The translations under genes and the position numbers were made by a program. From positions 1-38,848 of the forward strand of contig CAHJWK010000032.1 in NCBI GenBank assembly GCA_903642275.1: a DNA stretch of 38,848 nt, written 5' to 3'. The notes under the pieces were generated by a model. The model did no database searches. It was given only the letters and a program-made list of their open reading frames with translations, and was not told where the DNA came from. How positions within the stretch are numbered: position 1 is the first letter of the stretch; every line of letters begins with the position of its first letter. This document shows, piece after piece, positions 26,381 to 35,430 of the stretch. This DNA comes from Chitinophagaceae bacterium. GTDB lineage: Bacteria > Bacteroidota > Bacteroidia > Chitinophagales > Chitinophagaceae.

Positions 26381-28339
26381 TTATTTTGAAAAAATCATTT
26401 GCTTTGAATCAATCAATCTTCCATCAACATATAAGCTATATTGATAAGCGCCTGATGAAAGCGTTGTTGCATTAACCACTATACTTCCTTTATTATTTGA
26501 AAGATTAATTTGTTTTAAAGCATTGCCATTTTTATAATTAATAATTATTTTGGCTGAAGAAAATTGTTGTGGTATGTTGTAACTGATGCTTGTTGAACTT
26601 GAAAACGGATTAGGAATGTTCTGCGATAAAGATGCAGAAGAAACTCCCGTTGACATTTGACTGTTAACCGTTGACTGACTTGAAATAATAACTTTAATTT
26701 TATTTATTTCAGATCTCAGATTTTCGATTTCGGATTTTAATGAATCGATGCTTGCATCTTTTTTATCGTTCATCTTACTTAACTCCTGCACAGCTTTCAC
26801 CAATGGCACCACAAAATCACTGTAACGCAGGCTGTAAAAATCTTTATCATTTTTTGGTATATCAATACCGCTAAAATCATAACCAATTTTTTTGGCCGAG
26901 GCTTCCACATCCTGCGCAAGAAAACCGGTGAACTGTATTTTTTCAATATCATATTTTCCGTTCCAGTCTTCTGCTTTTTTGCCTGAAATATTATCTTGCT
27001 TATGTACATCGTAATGATAGGTCAACGGTTTTAAAAGATTAATGAATTGCAATCCCGGTACATTTTTCTGAATATTATTTTTTATTCGTGCGTCAGAATA
27101 TGTTGACCAGCTTACCTGGCCGCCAATTTTAGTAACAGACGAGTTGCCAATTTTTATATGGTTGGATGCATCGGCTACCGCATAATTACCCAAAGCCGTT
27201 GCATTGCTGTAAGCATTGCTGCCAACATCTGCACCATAGCCAATAATAGTGTTTGAACTTCCGCTTGTAATAGTGTTGCCAGCATGATAACCCACATAAG
27301 TGTTGTTACTGCCATCAGTATTATTACCACCGGCACTTGCACCAATAGCTGTACAGCCGCCGCTGCCGCCATTTACATTCATTAATGCGTTATTACCAAT
27401 AGCTGTAAGATTGCTTAGCGTAGTATTGTAGTATAATGCATTAGTCCCGATAGCTGTGTTGTTGTTGCCAGAACTATTGTAATATAAAGTGTATGAGCCC
27501 ATAGCTGTGTTTGCTGTACCGGTGCTTGCTTTTAAAGCAAAGAAACCATTTGCTGTGTTGTTGGAATTTGTAGTAATTGAATTCAAAGCTTCTTTACCTG
27601 TTGCTGTATTAGAGTTACCGGTTGTATTGCTGTACAAGGCATCTTCGCCTATGGCTGTATTGCCACCGCCTGTTGTGTTTGCTGTTAAAGCAAAACTGCC
27701 CATTGCAGCATTTTCATTGCCGTCAGTGTTTGCTGCTAATGCTTCATTTCCTGCTGCTGTATTATCATCTCCATCAGTATTTGCATGCATAGCATCTTGC
27801 CCGGTTGCAGTATTTCTTGTGCCTGTTGAATTATAAATCATGGAGGAATAGCCTATTGCAGTGTTACTATTGCCTTGTGAGTTTGCAAGTGCATACACAC
27901 CCACTGCTGTGTTATAAGATGTAGCTGCGCTGCTCATTGCCTGCGAACCAACAGCCGTGTTAGAAAAGCCGGTTGTATTAGTAATTAAAGTATTAAAACC
28001 AACAGCTGTATTGTTGGTGCCTGTAGTATTTGCATTTAATGTCGCTAAACCTACTGCTGTATTACCTGATCCCGTACCAGTTTTATAAGCAAGAAATCTT
28101 TGGCCACTTATGTAAATAGCAGAATCAACATACATGTTTTTCCAGCCTTTTGTTATTGAACCTATGTTATGCGTATTGTCTTTATCAACCAGCAAACTTT
28201 GATTTATTAATGTTGGTGATGTTAAGTTTGATAATGATGTGTTTGCATAAGTAACTGCGTTTGTTTTGCTTTGTGCATTAATTATTGAAGCATTGAAACA
28301 TGTGATGCTGATTATCAAAAAAAGCAGAATTGTTTTCAT
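26381..28339 (-). CDS. Surface protein: YadA-type head repeats, S74 chaperone, T9SS sorting domain (copy 2)
   Basis: The 652-residue protein has a signal peptide (about 1-23) and a conserved N-terminal region ending near residue 80. About 17-20 imperfect repeats of the NTAVGxxAL/NTAxGxxAL type (about 85-390) resemble trimeric YadA-like heads. An S74 intramolecular chaperone domain begins at YSDARIKNNI (candidate Ser415), followed by a coiled coil (about 525-550) and a T9SS type A sorting domain (about 567-652, SQNIPNPFSSS). It is probably a trimeric fibrous adhesin. It is a tandem paralogue of the upstream gene, 30 bases away. A (AGTCAAC)4-like heptamer element lies in the linker before the sorting domain. 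Confidence 0.88.
   Translation of the reverse strand: MKTILLFLIISITCFNASIINAQSKTNAVTYANTSLSNLTSPTLINQSLLVDKDNTHNIGSITKGWKNMYVDSAIYISGQRFLAYKTGTGSGNTAVGLATLNANTTGTNNTAVGFNTLITNTTGFSNTAVGSQAMSSAATSYNTAVGVYALANSQGNSNTAIGYSSMIYNSTGTRNTATGQDAMHANTDGDDNTAAGNEALAANTDGNENAAMGSFALTANTTGGGNTAIGEDALYSNTTGNSNTATGKEALNSITTNSNNTANGFFALKASTGTANTAMGSYTLYYNSSGNNNTAIGTNALYYNTTLSNLTAIGNNALMNVNGGSGGCTAIGASAGGNNTDGSNNTYVGYHAGNTITSGSSNTIIGYGADVGSNAYSNATALGNYAVADASNHIKIGNSSVTKIGGQVSWSTYSDARIKNNIQKNVPGLQFINLLKPLTYHYDVHKQDNISGKKAEDWNGKYDIEKIQFTGFLAQDVEASAKKIGYDFSGIDIPKNDKDFYSLRYSDFVVPLVKAVQELSKMNDKKDASIDSLKSEIENLRSEINKIKVIISSQSTVNSQMSTGVSSASLSQNIPNPFSSSTSISYNIPQQFSSAKIIINYKNGNALKQINLSNNKGSIVVNATTLSSGAYQYSLYVDGRLIDSKQMIFSK
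26649..26676 (-). repeat. Heptamer repeat (AGTCAAC)4-like inside S74/T9SS gene
   Basis: On the minus strand: AGTCAAC, GGTTAAC, AGTCAAA, TGTCAAC. It encodes QSTVNSQMSTGV, almost the same peptide as the sucB linker at 15342-15369 ([12 protein letters not shown]) although the genes are unrelated. Confidence 0.85.
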
Positions 28340-28369
28340 AATTTTTTTTGATTGATATTTTTATAAGAT

Positions 28370-30019
28370 TTATTTGATGTGTTCCATTTGCTTTGTCGAA
28401 ATAACTTTTCCATCAACAAACAAAGTATATTGATAAGCGCCTGAGGTTAAGGTTGCTGCATCAACTGTTATACTACCTTTGTTATTTGAAAGATTAACCT
28501 GCTTTAATGCATTTCCATTTTTATCGGTAATAATTATTTTGGCTGATGTAAAATGTTGAGATAAAGAATAACTAATAGTTGTTGAATTTGAAAAAGGATT
28601 TGGAATATTTTGAGATAATGATGCAGAAGAGATTATCGTTAACTGCTTACTATTATTTGTTGACTGATTTGAAACAATCATTGCTTTTAAGGCATCAATT
28701 TCCTGTTGTTGTGCTGCAAATTTTTCGTCGTATGTATTTTTTAGAGAATCATTTTGCTTGGATAATTCCTGTACAGCTTTTACCAGCGGCACAACAAAAT
28801 CAGCGTAGCGCAAACCATAAATACCGTTATCTTTTTTTGGTGCATCAACGCCGCTAAAAGTGTAATTAATTTTTTTAGCCGCTGCTGCAACATCCTGCGC
28901 CAAAAAGCCAGTGAAATTTATTTTTTGCACATCATATTTTTCTTTCCAGCTTGCATCGTTTTTGTTTCCTGTTATCGTTTGCTGCTTATCAATATCAAAA
29001 TTGTAAGTAACCGGTTTTAGTAAATTAATAAATGCAAGGCCAGGTACATTTTGTTTAATGTTGGTTTTAATTCTTTCATCAGAAAAATTTGTCCACCCAA
29101 CCTGTCCGCCGATTGAAGTAACAGAACTGTTACCAATACGCACACTGTTAGAAGCAGCGGCAACAGCAAAATTGCCAACCGCAGTTGCGTTGTTGTAATC
29201 ATCTGATACATCAGCACCGTAACCAATGATTGTGTTGCCGCTTCCCTGGTAAAGTGTATTACCTGCATGATAACCAAAGAAAGTATTGTTGCTGCCAAAA
29301 CTGTTTATACCTGCTTTTGAACCAACAGCAGTATTATGACCTGAGCCGCTTTCAAGGTTCATTAAAGCAGAATCTCCAATAGCAATTATGTTGCTGAGAT
29401 TTTGATTATAAACCAGCGCTAAAGAACCAATGGCAATGTTGGAATGGCCGGCTTCATTATCAAGATTTGTGCGTTGCCCTATACCTATATTATCATTCCC
29501 GGAATTATTTTCACCTAAGCTCTCATAGCCGATAGCAACATTATAACTTCCTGATGTGTTAGACTGCAAAGCATAATATCCGCTTGCAGTATTATTAGCA
29601 CCTGTGGTATTTTCAGTTAAAGCTTTTACGCCGGCAGCAACGTTTTGATAACCGGTGGCATTGTTAGTTAAAGCGTTAAAACCAATAGCGGTATTTGAAT
29701 AGCCAGAAGTATTTTTAGCAAGTGCATCTGCGCCTGCTGCTATATTGTATAAGCCGGTTCCTGTTTTGGAAGTAAGCAACTTTAGGCCGCCTATGTATAC
29801 TGCTGAATCCAGGTAAATATTTTTCCATGCTTTGGTTGTGCTGCCAATGTTATGCGTGTTGTCTTTATCAATCAACAGGCTTTGGTTTATTAATGTGGGT
29901 GATGTTAAATTGGATAATGAAGTGTTTGCATAAGTAATTGCATTTCTTTTTTGCGCATTGATGTTTACAATTTGAAAACACAAACTGTAGCAAAGCAGAA
30001 AGTAAAAGTTTTTTTTCAT
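28370..30019 (-). CDS. Surface protein: YadA-type head repeats, S74 chaperone, T9SS sorting domain (copy 1)
   Basis: This 549-residue paralogue has a signal peptide (about 1-22), fewer head repeats (about 80-300, e.g. NTAIGFNALTNN), an S74 domain starting at FSDERIKTNI (candidate Ser313), a coiled coil (about 420-445) and a T9SS sorting domain (about 465-549, SQNIPNPFSNS). N-terminal and C-terminal parts are nearly the same as in the downstream gene, while the head repeats differ in number, as expected from recombination between repeats. It probably starts an operon with the next two T9SS genes. The 210 bases upstream show no promoter I trust. Confidence 0.88.
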   Translation of the reverse strand: MKKNFYFLLCYSLCFQIVNINAQKRNAITYANTSLSNLTSPTLINQSLLIDKDNTHNIGSTTKAWKNIYLDSAVYIGGLKLLTSKTGTGLYNIAAGADALAKNTSGYSNTAIGFNALTNNATGYQNVAAGVKALTENTTGANNTASGYYALQSNTSGSYNVAIGYESLGENNSGNDNIGIGQRTNLDNEAGHSNIAIGSLALVYNQNLSNIIAIGDSALMNLESGSGHNTAVGSKAGINSFGSNNTFFGYHAGNTLYQGSGNTIIGYGADVSDDYNNATAVGNFAVAAASNSVRIGNSSVTSIGGQVGWTNFSDERIKTNIKQNVPGLAFINLLKPVTYNFDIDKQQTITGNKNDASWKEKYDVQKINFTGFLAQDVAAAAKKINYTFSGVDAPKKDNGIYGLRYADFVVPLVKAVQELSKQNDSLKNTYDEKFAAQQQEIDALKAMIVSNQSTNNSKQLTIISSASLSQNIPNPFSNSTTISYSLSQHFTSAKIIITDKNGNALKQVNLSNNKGSITVDAATLTSGAYQYTLFVDGKVISTKQMEHIK

Positions 30020-30229
30020 AATGATTATTCTTAGATGATATGATATTTTATTAATAAATTTTACAATAGAAATATGACCGCCAATAGATTAAAATGCTGA
30101 GGGGATTGTTTTAACCGGCAGCTTCTGTAAATAATTTTTATCAAAGTTGATTTTACCAAACAGTATTTGCAACTACATGATGATGTAGCACGAATACGTT
30201 TCCCTTATAAATTTTATTGCGATAAGAAA

Positions 30230-30865
30230 TTAAACAAGCTTGTCGCGGATAGCTTTGGCAACAGCTTCCGGTGCGGAATGCACATGCAGTTTATCGTAAA
30301 TTTTTTTTATGTGGTAGCGTATAGTGTCTATTACAACATCTATTTTAGCGGCAATCATTTTGTATGATAACCCGTTAACGAGCAGCTTTAAAACCTGTTG
30401 CTCCTGTGCCGTTAAACCGGGCGCATTATTCTTTAAAGGCTTTTGAAAAAATTGTAATGCTTTGCGGGCAATAACCGGTGTCATGGCAGCACCGCCGTTC
30501 ATTACCACTCTAATAGATTCAGCAATAATTACAGGTGATGTATTTTTTAAAAGATAACCTGAAGCACCTGCGCACACTGCTTCAAAAACATTTTCACGGT
30601 CTTCAAAAACAGTGAGCATAATAACTTCTTTCTCTGGTAATGATTGCTTTATTTCTTTTAATGCTTCAATACCGTTTTTGACGGGCATATCAATATCCAT
30701 CAATACAACATCAGGTTGGGAAGTGTTTATTTTATTTATAATATTTTCTGCATTTTCAAATGAGCCGCAGCACACAAGCTCATCATCTTCATCAAGAAAA
30801 GCCATCAAAGATTCGCGGTAATCATTATTGTCTTCGCAAATAATGTAACAGGTTTTTTTTCTCAT
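30230..30865 (-). CDS. NarL/FixJ-type response regulator
   Basis: This is a two-component response regulator of 211 residues from the ATG at 30865. The receiver domain (about 1-120) has acidic residues in CEDNND, phospho-acceptor Asp57 in VLMDIDMP, Thr in MLTVFED and Lys in YLLKN. The LuxR-type helix-turn-helix DNA-binding domain (about 145-211) contains LTAQEQQVLKLLVNGLSYK. The frame is open to a TTG at 30886, but the ATG gives a normal N-terminus. It lies 54 bases after the sensor kinase gene and forms a pair with it. The nearest downstream targets are the S74/T9SS surface protein genes. Confidence 0.92.
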   Translation of the reverse strand: MRKKTCYIICEDNNDYRESLMAFLDEDDELVCCGSFENAENIINKINTSQPDVVLMDIDMPVKNGIEALKEIKQSLPEKEVIMLTVFEDRENVFEAVCAGASGYLLKNTSPVIIAESIRVVMNGGAAMTPVIARKALQFFQKPLKNNAPGLTAQEQQVLKLLVNGLSYKMIAAKIDVVIDTIRYHIKKIYDKLHVHSAPEAVAKAIRDKLV

Positions 30866-30919
30866 GCTGCACGAAAGTATTTTCAATTTATATTCATCAT
30901 ACTACATCATCATGTAACG

Positions 30920-33913
30920 TTACGCATTAAACGCAAGTGTAATTATTGTTCCGTTATCAGACGATAGAACAGTCAATTTCCCATTCAAATTTTTTGCACG
31001 TTCCTGCATATTACTTAAGCCATTTCCATGTAAAATTTTTTGCGTATCAAACCCAATTCCATCATCTTCTATTTCCAGCAAAAAAGTTTTATTGCTTTTA
31101 TTTAGTGTTATCCATGCATGCTTTGCATCGCTGTATTTTGCCAGGTTATTTACAGCTTCTTTAAATAACATGAACAAATCACTGCGGTATTGCAAAGGCA
31201 CTTTAATTGACTTTATTTTCTCATCGGCATTAAAAATCAACTCAATATTTTTTAATTCCAGCATCTGTGCTGCAAACTTTTGCATGCGTGCAGTTACTTC
31301 TGAGAAGCTGTCGTTAAGCGGGTTTACAGCCCAAACTATATCCTGCATATTACCAGTCATGCGCTCACTGCTTTCTTTAATTTTTTCAAGCAGCTCTTTT
31401 GCTTTATCGGGGTCATCAGTTAATTTTTTCTTTGCCAACGCGCTTACTAAATGCAGGCTGCTTAATGTTGAGCCCACATCATCGTGAAGATCACGGGCAA
31501 TTTTAGTGCGTAAATACAATTCATGCTTTAATTGATTTATGCGCATCCTGTAAAAGAAATAAATTATTGCTGCCACCATAATTGTACAAAGAAGATAGAA
31601 CCACCAGGTTTGCCAGAATGGTGTTGAAATGATTAAAGATAATTTGTCTTTGCTTTCAAACCAGTTTATACCATTTATGCTGGCAGCAATATGAAACGTA
31701 TATTTTCCCGGTGGCACTAATGTAAAATAGCACGATGTATTGCTGTTGTTATTTACCCATTGCTTGTTTATTCCTTCCAATAAATAGCGGTATTTTATTT
31801 TATGCGGATTAAAATAATAAGGCGCCACATAATCAACCTCAATAGAGTTTTGAAAATATTTAAAATGCAATCGCGAATTAAAATTGTTGTACAAAGAATC
31901 ATTACCATTTACTGCTAATCTCATAATGGAAACCTGCAGTGAATCCTTTCTTTGTTGAATAGCTTCGGGAACAAAATAATTTATTCCGTTCTGGCCACCC
32001 ATCAATACAATTCCGCTTTTGTACTTATAGAATGCATTAGTGTTATACGAAGCGCCCTGCACATTATCAGTATAGTCAAATTCATCAGCAGTATTATTAT
32101 AAGGATTAAAGCGATAAAGGCCATTCTGTGTACCCAACCATATTTTATTGGTGCTGTCTTTATAAACAATATTAATATTTCCGTTGTGGTCAAAAGCGTT
32201 TGTGATTTTGTTTAAGCTATACTTATTACTGTTTAGTTGTAACCAAAATAATCCCTGGCCACCACCAGTTCCTATTAAATATTTTTGCGGCGCCCATTCG
32301 CACATGCTCATAAAAATATTACTGCTGTTTTGCTGTGATACTTTAAAAAGAAATTGAAGGGTTGAATCAAAACAATAAAGCCCGTTAATGGTTCCAATCC
32401 ATATATGCATATTACTATCTTGATAAGCGAAATAAGAGATGAGATTTTCTTTGCTGAATGGAAGATTTAATTTCTGCAGTATATATGTTTTGGCAGTTAA
32501 TAAATAATCTGCATCTCTTGCAATTACAAGATGATTGCCATTTTTTAGTGCATATACCTGGTTAATGAAATCGCTTTCAATTCCTTTCTTTGTATCAGCG
32601 CCTGAAGAATCATGTAAATAAGAAGGCCGGCAATAAGTTTGATGCACAGGATCAAAAAGCCACATGCCTAAATCAGTGGGGCCAAGAATAATATATTTTC
32701 CATCGTAAGCTATACCGCGGATTGACCTGAAATTAAGTATATCTTTTGCGCCCTGAACCGGAAAATAAGGCTTTATTATTCCGGATGCGATATTCCAGCA
32801 ATAAAAACTTCCATACGTTGCCACCCATAAATTGCCTTGCGAATCTTCTGTAAAATTTCTTACATCGTTGCCCCAAAGACTTGTTGCATACGTTGCATAA
32901 TTTCTTATCAGGCCTATCTGCTTACGAAAAAGAGGAAAGCTTACCAGCCCAAAATCGCATACCATCCAAATGTTTTGTTTAGCATCAAGATAGATGTTTC
33001 CCGGGCTTATCGTTTTTTGTAACAGACTTCCTTTACTGTATAATCTTAAAGCATGAAACTGTGATGTTGTGTCGTTGTATTCAAGCATTCCCTGGTTGCT
33101 TGATGCCAGCCAGTGACCAGGTTTTATTTCCTGTATGCCACCTATGCGGAAAAAAGTATTATCAGTTCCAGATGCCGTTGCAATGCTTACAAACGTGATA
33201 GTATGCTGTTGAAAATTGTACAGGTAACTTGAGTCTCCCCATGTAGAGACAATTGCCTTTTTTTCATTTAATGCGTTTATGGAAAATATACTGCTGCAGC
33301 CAAGCGAGCTGATATTTTTTGTTGATGTATTGTACGCATATAATGAATCAGCCGATGCAAAAAAAATGGTGTTGTTATATACTGATAAGCATTTCCAGCG
33401 GGTGATAAAATTTTTTTGAAATAAGTTCTGAATTACATTTTCTTTTAAAAAAACAAAGCGGTTTGCCGATGCATTTAGTTGATAAAAACCATGATTGGTA
33501 AGCAGGCGCAGTGGCAGATTTTTTTGTTGCACAAATTGTCCGAACGTAATGCCTGGGATTGTGTCATAAGCAATTTCTGTAAAGCCTTTACGGTCATTTG
33601 AAATGCAAAAAATATGATGATTTGAATTAACCCAGATACAATTTTTTTCATCGCAGCAAATAGAAAGCAGTTTATTATTATCGAGAACAAATTCTTTATT
33701 TTCGTGTCCATCGTAACGTTGTACACGGTCTTCATACATCATCCATAAAAAATCTTTTTTATCAATTACCAATGAGCGCATAATGTTAGCATGAATGCCA
33801 ACACTTTCATCAAAAACCTGAACATGATAATCCGGTAACTGCGCATAAGAAATTTTTATGCCTAATAAACCGGTTATAAATGTTATTGCTTTTATTACAT
33901 GAAGCGGCCTCAT
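30920..33913 (-). CDS. Sensor histidine kinase with periplasmic beta-propeller and Y_Y_Y domain
   Basis: The 997-residue hybrid-architecture sensor has a signal/membrane segment (about 7-24), a large periplasmic region of two-component regulator propeller repeats (about 40-660; e.g. NIWMVCDFGL, NKIWLGTQNGLYRF), a Y_Y_Y domain (about 690-760), one transmembrane helix (about 770-790), a HisKA_3 dimerisation domain with phospho-acceptor His810 in ARDLHDDVGS, and a HATPase domain with N-box EAVNNLAKYS and DDGIGF. It phosphorylates the adjacent NarL-type regulator. Unlike SusR-type hybrid sensors it has no attached receiver or AraC domain. The ligand is unknown; family members often sense polysaccharides. 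Confidence 0.9.
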   Translation of the reverse strand: MRPLHVIKAITFITGLLGIKISYAQLPDYHVQVFDESVGIHANIMRSLVIDKKDFLWMMYEDRVQRYDGHENKEFVLDNNKLLSICCDEKNCIWVNSNHHIFCISNDRKGFTEIAYDTIPGITFGQFVQQKNLPLRLLTNHGFYQLNASANRFVFLKENVIQNLFQKNFITRWKCLSVYNNTIFFASADSLYAYNTSTKNISSLGCSSIFSINALNEKKAIVSTWGDSSYLYNFQQHTITFVSIATASGTDNTFFRIGGIQEIKPGHWLASSNQGMLEYNDTTSQFHALRLYSKGSLLQKTISPGNIYLDAKQNIWMVCDFGLVSFPLFRKQIGLIRNYATYATSLWGNDVRNFTEDSQGNLWVATYGSFYCWNIASGIIKPYFPVQGAKDILNFRSIRGIAYDGKYIILGPTDLGMWLFDPVHQTYCRPSYLHDSSGADTKKGIESDFINQVYALKNGNHLVIARDADYLLTAKTYILQKLNLPFSKENLISYFAYQDSNMHIWIGTINGLYCFDSTLQFLFKVSQQNSSNIFMSMCEWAPQKYLIGTGGGQGLFWLQLNSNKYSLNKITNAFDHNGNINIVYKDSTNKIWLGTQNGLYRFNPYNNTADEFDYTDNVQGASYNTNAFYKYKSGIVLMGGQNGINYFVPEAIQQRKDSLQVSIMRLAVNGNDSLYNNFNSRLHFKYFQNSIEVDYVAPYYFNPHKIKYRYLLEGINKQWVNNNSNTSCYFTLVPPGKYTFHIAASINGINWFESKDKLSLIISTPFWQTWWFYLLCTIMVAAIIYFFYRMRINQLKHELYLRTKIARDLHDDVGSTLSSLHLVSALAKKKLTDDPDKAKELLEKIKESSERMTGNMQDIVWAVNPLNDSFSEVTARMQKFAAQMLELKNIELIFNADEKIKSIKVPLQYRSDLFMLFKEAVNNLAKYSDAKHAWITLNKSNKTFLLEIEDDGIGFDTQKILHGNGLSNMQERAKNLNGKLTVLSSDNGTIITLAFNA

Positions 33914-33960
33914 TATGACAGCAAAAAAGTTATTATTGAAGATTAAATGTTTTGTAAGTT

Positions 33961-33999
33961 AATAAAAAAAATTAGCGGATTGCGACAATTGCATCCGCT
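33961..33999 (-). terminator. Probable terminator between aminotransferase and sensor kinase genes
   Basis: On the minus strand AGCGGAT (33999-33993) pairs with ATCCGCT (33980-33974) across a 12-base loop, followed by AATTTTTTTTATT. It lies about 110 bases beyond the aminotransferase stop. Confidence 0.65.
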
Positions 34000-34001
34000 T
34001 G

Positions 34002-34039
34002 TTAATACACTTTCAGGTTTGGTTTCTAAAGTGTATTAA
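34002..34039. promoter_or_regulatory. 12-base perfect inverted repeat, possible operator
   Basis: TTAATACACTTT (34002-34013) and AAAGTGTATTAA (34028-34039) are perfect inverted repeats separated by 14 bases. No T-run follows either side, so it is not an ordinary terminator. It lies about 90 bases upstream of the sensor kinase start, where a regulator could bind, or it may simply stabilise the aminotransferase mRNA end. Confidence 0.4.
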
Positions 34040-34110
34040 GATAATTGATTATTGCTTGAAGAGATTGTTCAACGCAAAAATCGATTGATGCTAAACTTCT
34101 ACTACGATGT

Positions 34111-35301
34111 TTACTTCAACTTGGCCAATGCAACTTTAATTCTTGCCCATCCCTTTTCAATATTTTCCATACTGTTGGCAAAAGAAAAACGCACACAATC
34201 AGGTTCGCCAAATGCATCTCCCATAACACTTGAAACATGTGCAGTATTTAAAAGATACATGCAAAAATCATTAGCATTGGTAATGGTTGTTGTGCCGTCA
34301 CTCTTACCATAATAATATGTAACATCTGGAAAAATATAAAACGCGCCTTGCGGTTCAAAACATTTTATACCAGGAATTTCTTTCACCAGTTCCATTACTT
34401 TTTTTCTGCGTGCTGTAAACTGCTCTACCATTCTATAGCTAGGCTCAAGGTCTTCAGTTAAAGCATTTATGGCAGCACGTTGCGCAATTGAATTGGTACC
34501 GCTTGTAAATTGTCCCTGTATCTTTTCTGTTGCTTTTGCAATCTCAGGGTTTGCAGCAATATATCCTAAACGCCAGCCCGTCATCGCAAAGCCTTTGCTC
34601 AATCCGTTTACGATGATAACGCGGTCTTTTATATCATCAAACTGTGCAATGCTTTCATTCTTACCAACAAAGTTGATGTACTCATAAATCTCATCAGAAA
34701 TAATGGCAACGTCAGGATGTTTACGAAATACATCAGCCAGCTTACTCAACTCATCTTGTGAATAAACAGATCCAGAGGGATTACAGGGCGATGAGAACAA
34801 AAACGCTTTTGTTCTTGGTGTGATGACTTTCTCTAAATCATCCGCAGAAATTTTGAAATCATTTTCTGCTTTGCTGCGTATTTCAACAACCTTACCTTCT
34901 GCCAGTTTAACCAGCTCAGAATATGTCACCCAATATGGTGTAGGAATAATTACTTCATCACCTTTATCAACCAACGCTAAAATAAGATTAGCCAAACTTT
35001 GCTTTGCACCTGTTGATACCACAATATTTTCAGGCTTATAATCTAAGTTATTATCGCGTTTAAACTTTGTGCAAACGGCTTCTCGCAAATCCATATAACC
35101 TGCAACCGGTGTGTAGTGACTCCAGTTATTATCAATAGCTTTTATTGCTGCATTTTTTATATGGTCTGGTGTATCAAAATCGGGCTCGCCTAAACTCAAG
35201 TCAATCACATCAATACCTTTGGCTCTTAACTCGCGGCCAAGCTTTGCCATCTTTAAAGTTTCAGGCTCATTAAATCTTTGTAATAAAGATGATAATTGCA
35301 T
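34111..35301 (-). CDS. Aspartate aminotransferase-like PLP enzyme (class I)
   Basis: This is a fold-type I aminotransferase, cytoplasmic, 396 residues. LSLGEPDFDTP is at 36-46, Asn174 in CNPSG, Asp203 and Tyr206 in SDEIYEY bind PLP, Lys236 in LSKGFAMTGWRLGY forms the Schiff base, and the C-terminal Arg is in CVRFSFAN. The motif set is that of the Thermus-like aspartate aminotransferase subgroup (Igamma/Ib). Substrate range (aspartate, possibly prephenate or other acids) cannot be settled by sequence. It is transcribed alone, with a -7 element just upstream and a probable terminator downstream. Confidence 0.93.
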   Translation of the reverse strand: MQLSSLLQRFNEPETLKMAKLGRELRAKGIDVIDLSLGEPDFDTPDHIKNAAIKAIDNNWSHYTPVAGYMDLREAVCTKFKRDNNLDYKPENIVVSTGAKQSLANLILALVDKGDEVIIPTPYWVTYSELVKLAEGKVVEIRSKAENDFKISADDLEKVITPRTKAFLFSSPCNPSGSVYSQDELSKLADVFRKHPDVAIISDEIYEYINFVGKNESIAQFDDIKDRVIIVNGLSKGFAMTGWRLGYIAANPEIAKATEKIQGQFTSGTNSIAQRAAINALTEDLEPSYRMVEQFTARRKKVMELVKEIPGIKCFEPQGAFYIFPDVTYYYGKSDGTTTITNANDFCMYLLNTAHVSSVMGDAFGEPDCVRFSFANSMENIEKGWARIKVALAKLK

Positions 35302-35321
35302 TGCTTATAAATTTTCGGCTG

Positions 35322-35329
35322 CAAAGATA
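35322..35329 (-). promoter_or_regulatory. -7 promoter element of the aminotransferase gene
   Basis: On the minus strand TATCTTTG is a perfect match to the Bacteroidota -7 consensus TAnnTTTG, 20 bases before the ATG. No clear TTTG partner is seen at the -33 position. Confidence 0.5.
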
Positions 35330-35337
35330 TGGTTGTG

Positions 35338-35430
35338 AATGATGAATTATAAATTATGCATGATAAATGAATACTGGAAATATGTAACAATAAATAATAT
35401 TTATAACTCATAATTCATCACTTATAATTC
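35338..35430. repeat. AT-rich heptamer-like inverted repeat between aminotransferase and ABC ATPase genes
   Basis: TGATGAATTAT (35340-35350) is a perfect inverted repeat of ATAATTCATCA (35410-35420), within runs of 7-base AATTCAT-like steps on both sides. It may represent decayed heptamer elements in opposite orientation. The right arm ends at the ABC gene 3' end. Confidence 0.5.

Noticed and set aside
27489-27836. Plus-strand 115-residue Val/Pro/Ala-rich ORF
   Set aside because: It is the antisense of the YadA-type head repeats; the open frame results from the repetitive coding sequence on the minus strand.
30173-30188. Small hairpin CTACAT-GATG-ATGTAG upstream of the S74 gene
   Set aside because: Only six base pairs, with no T-run in either direction; likely chance.
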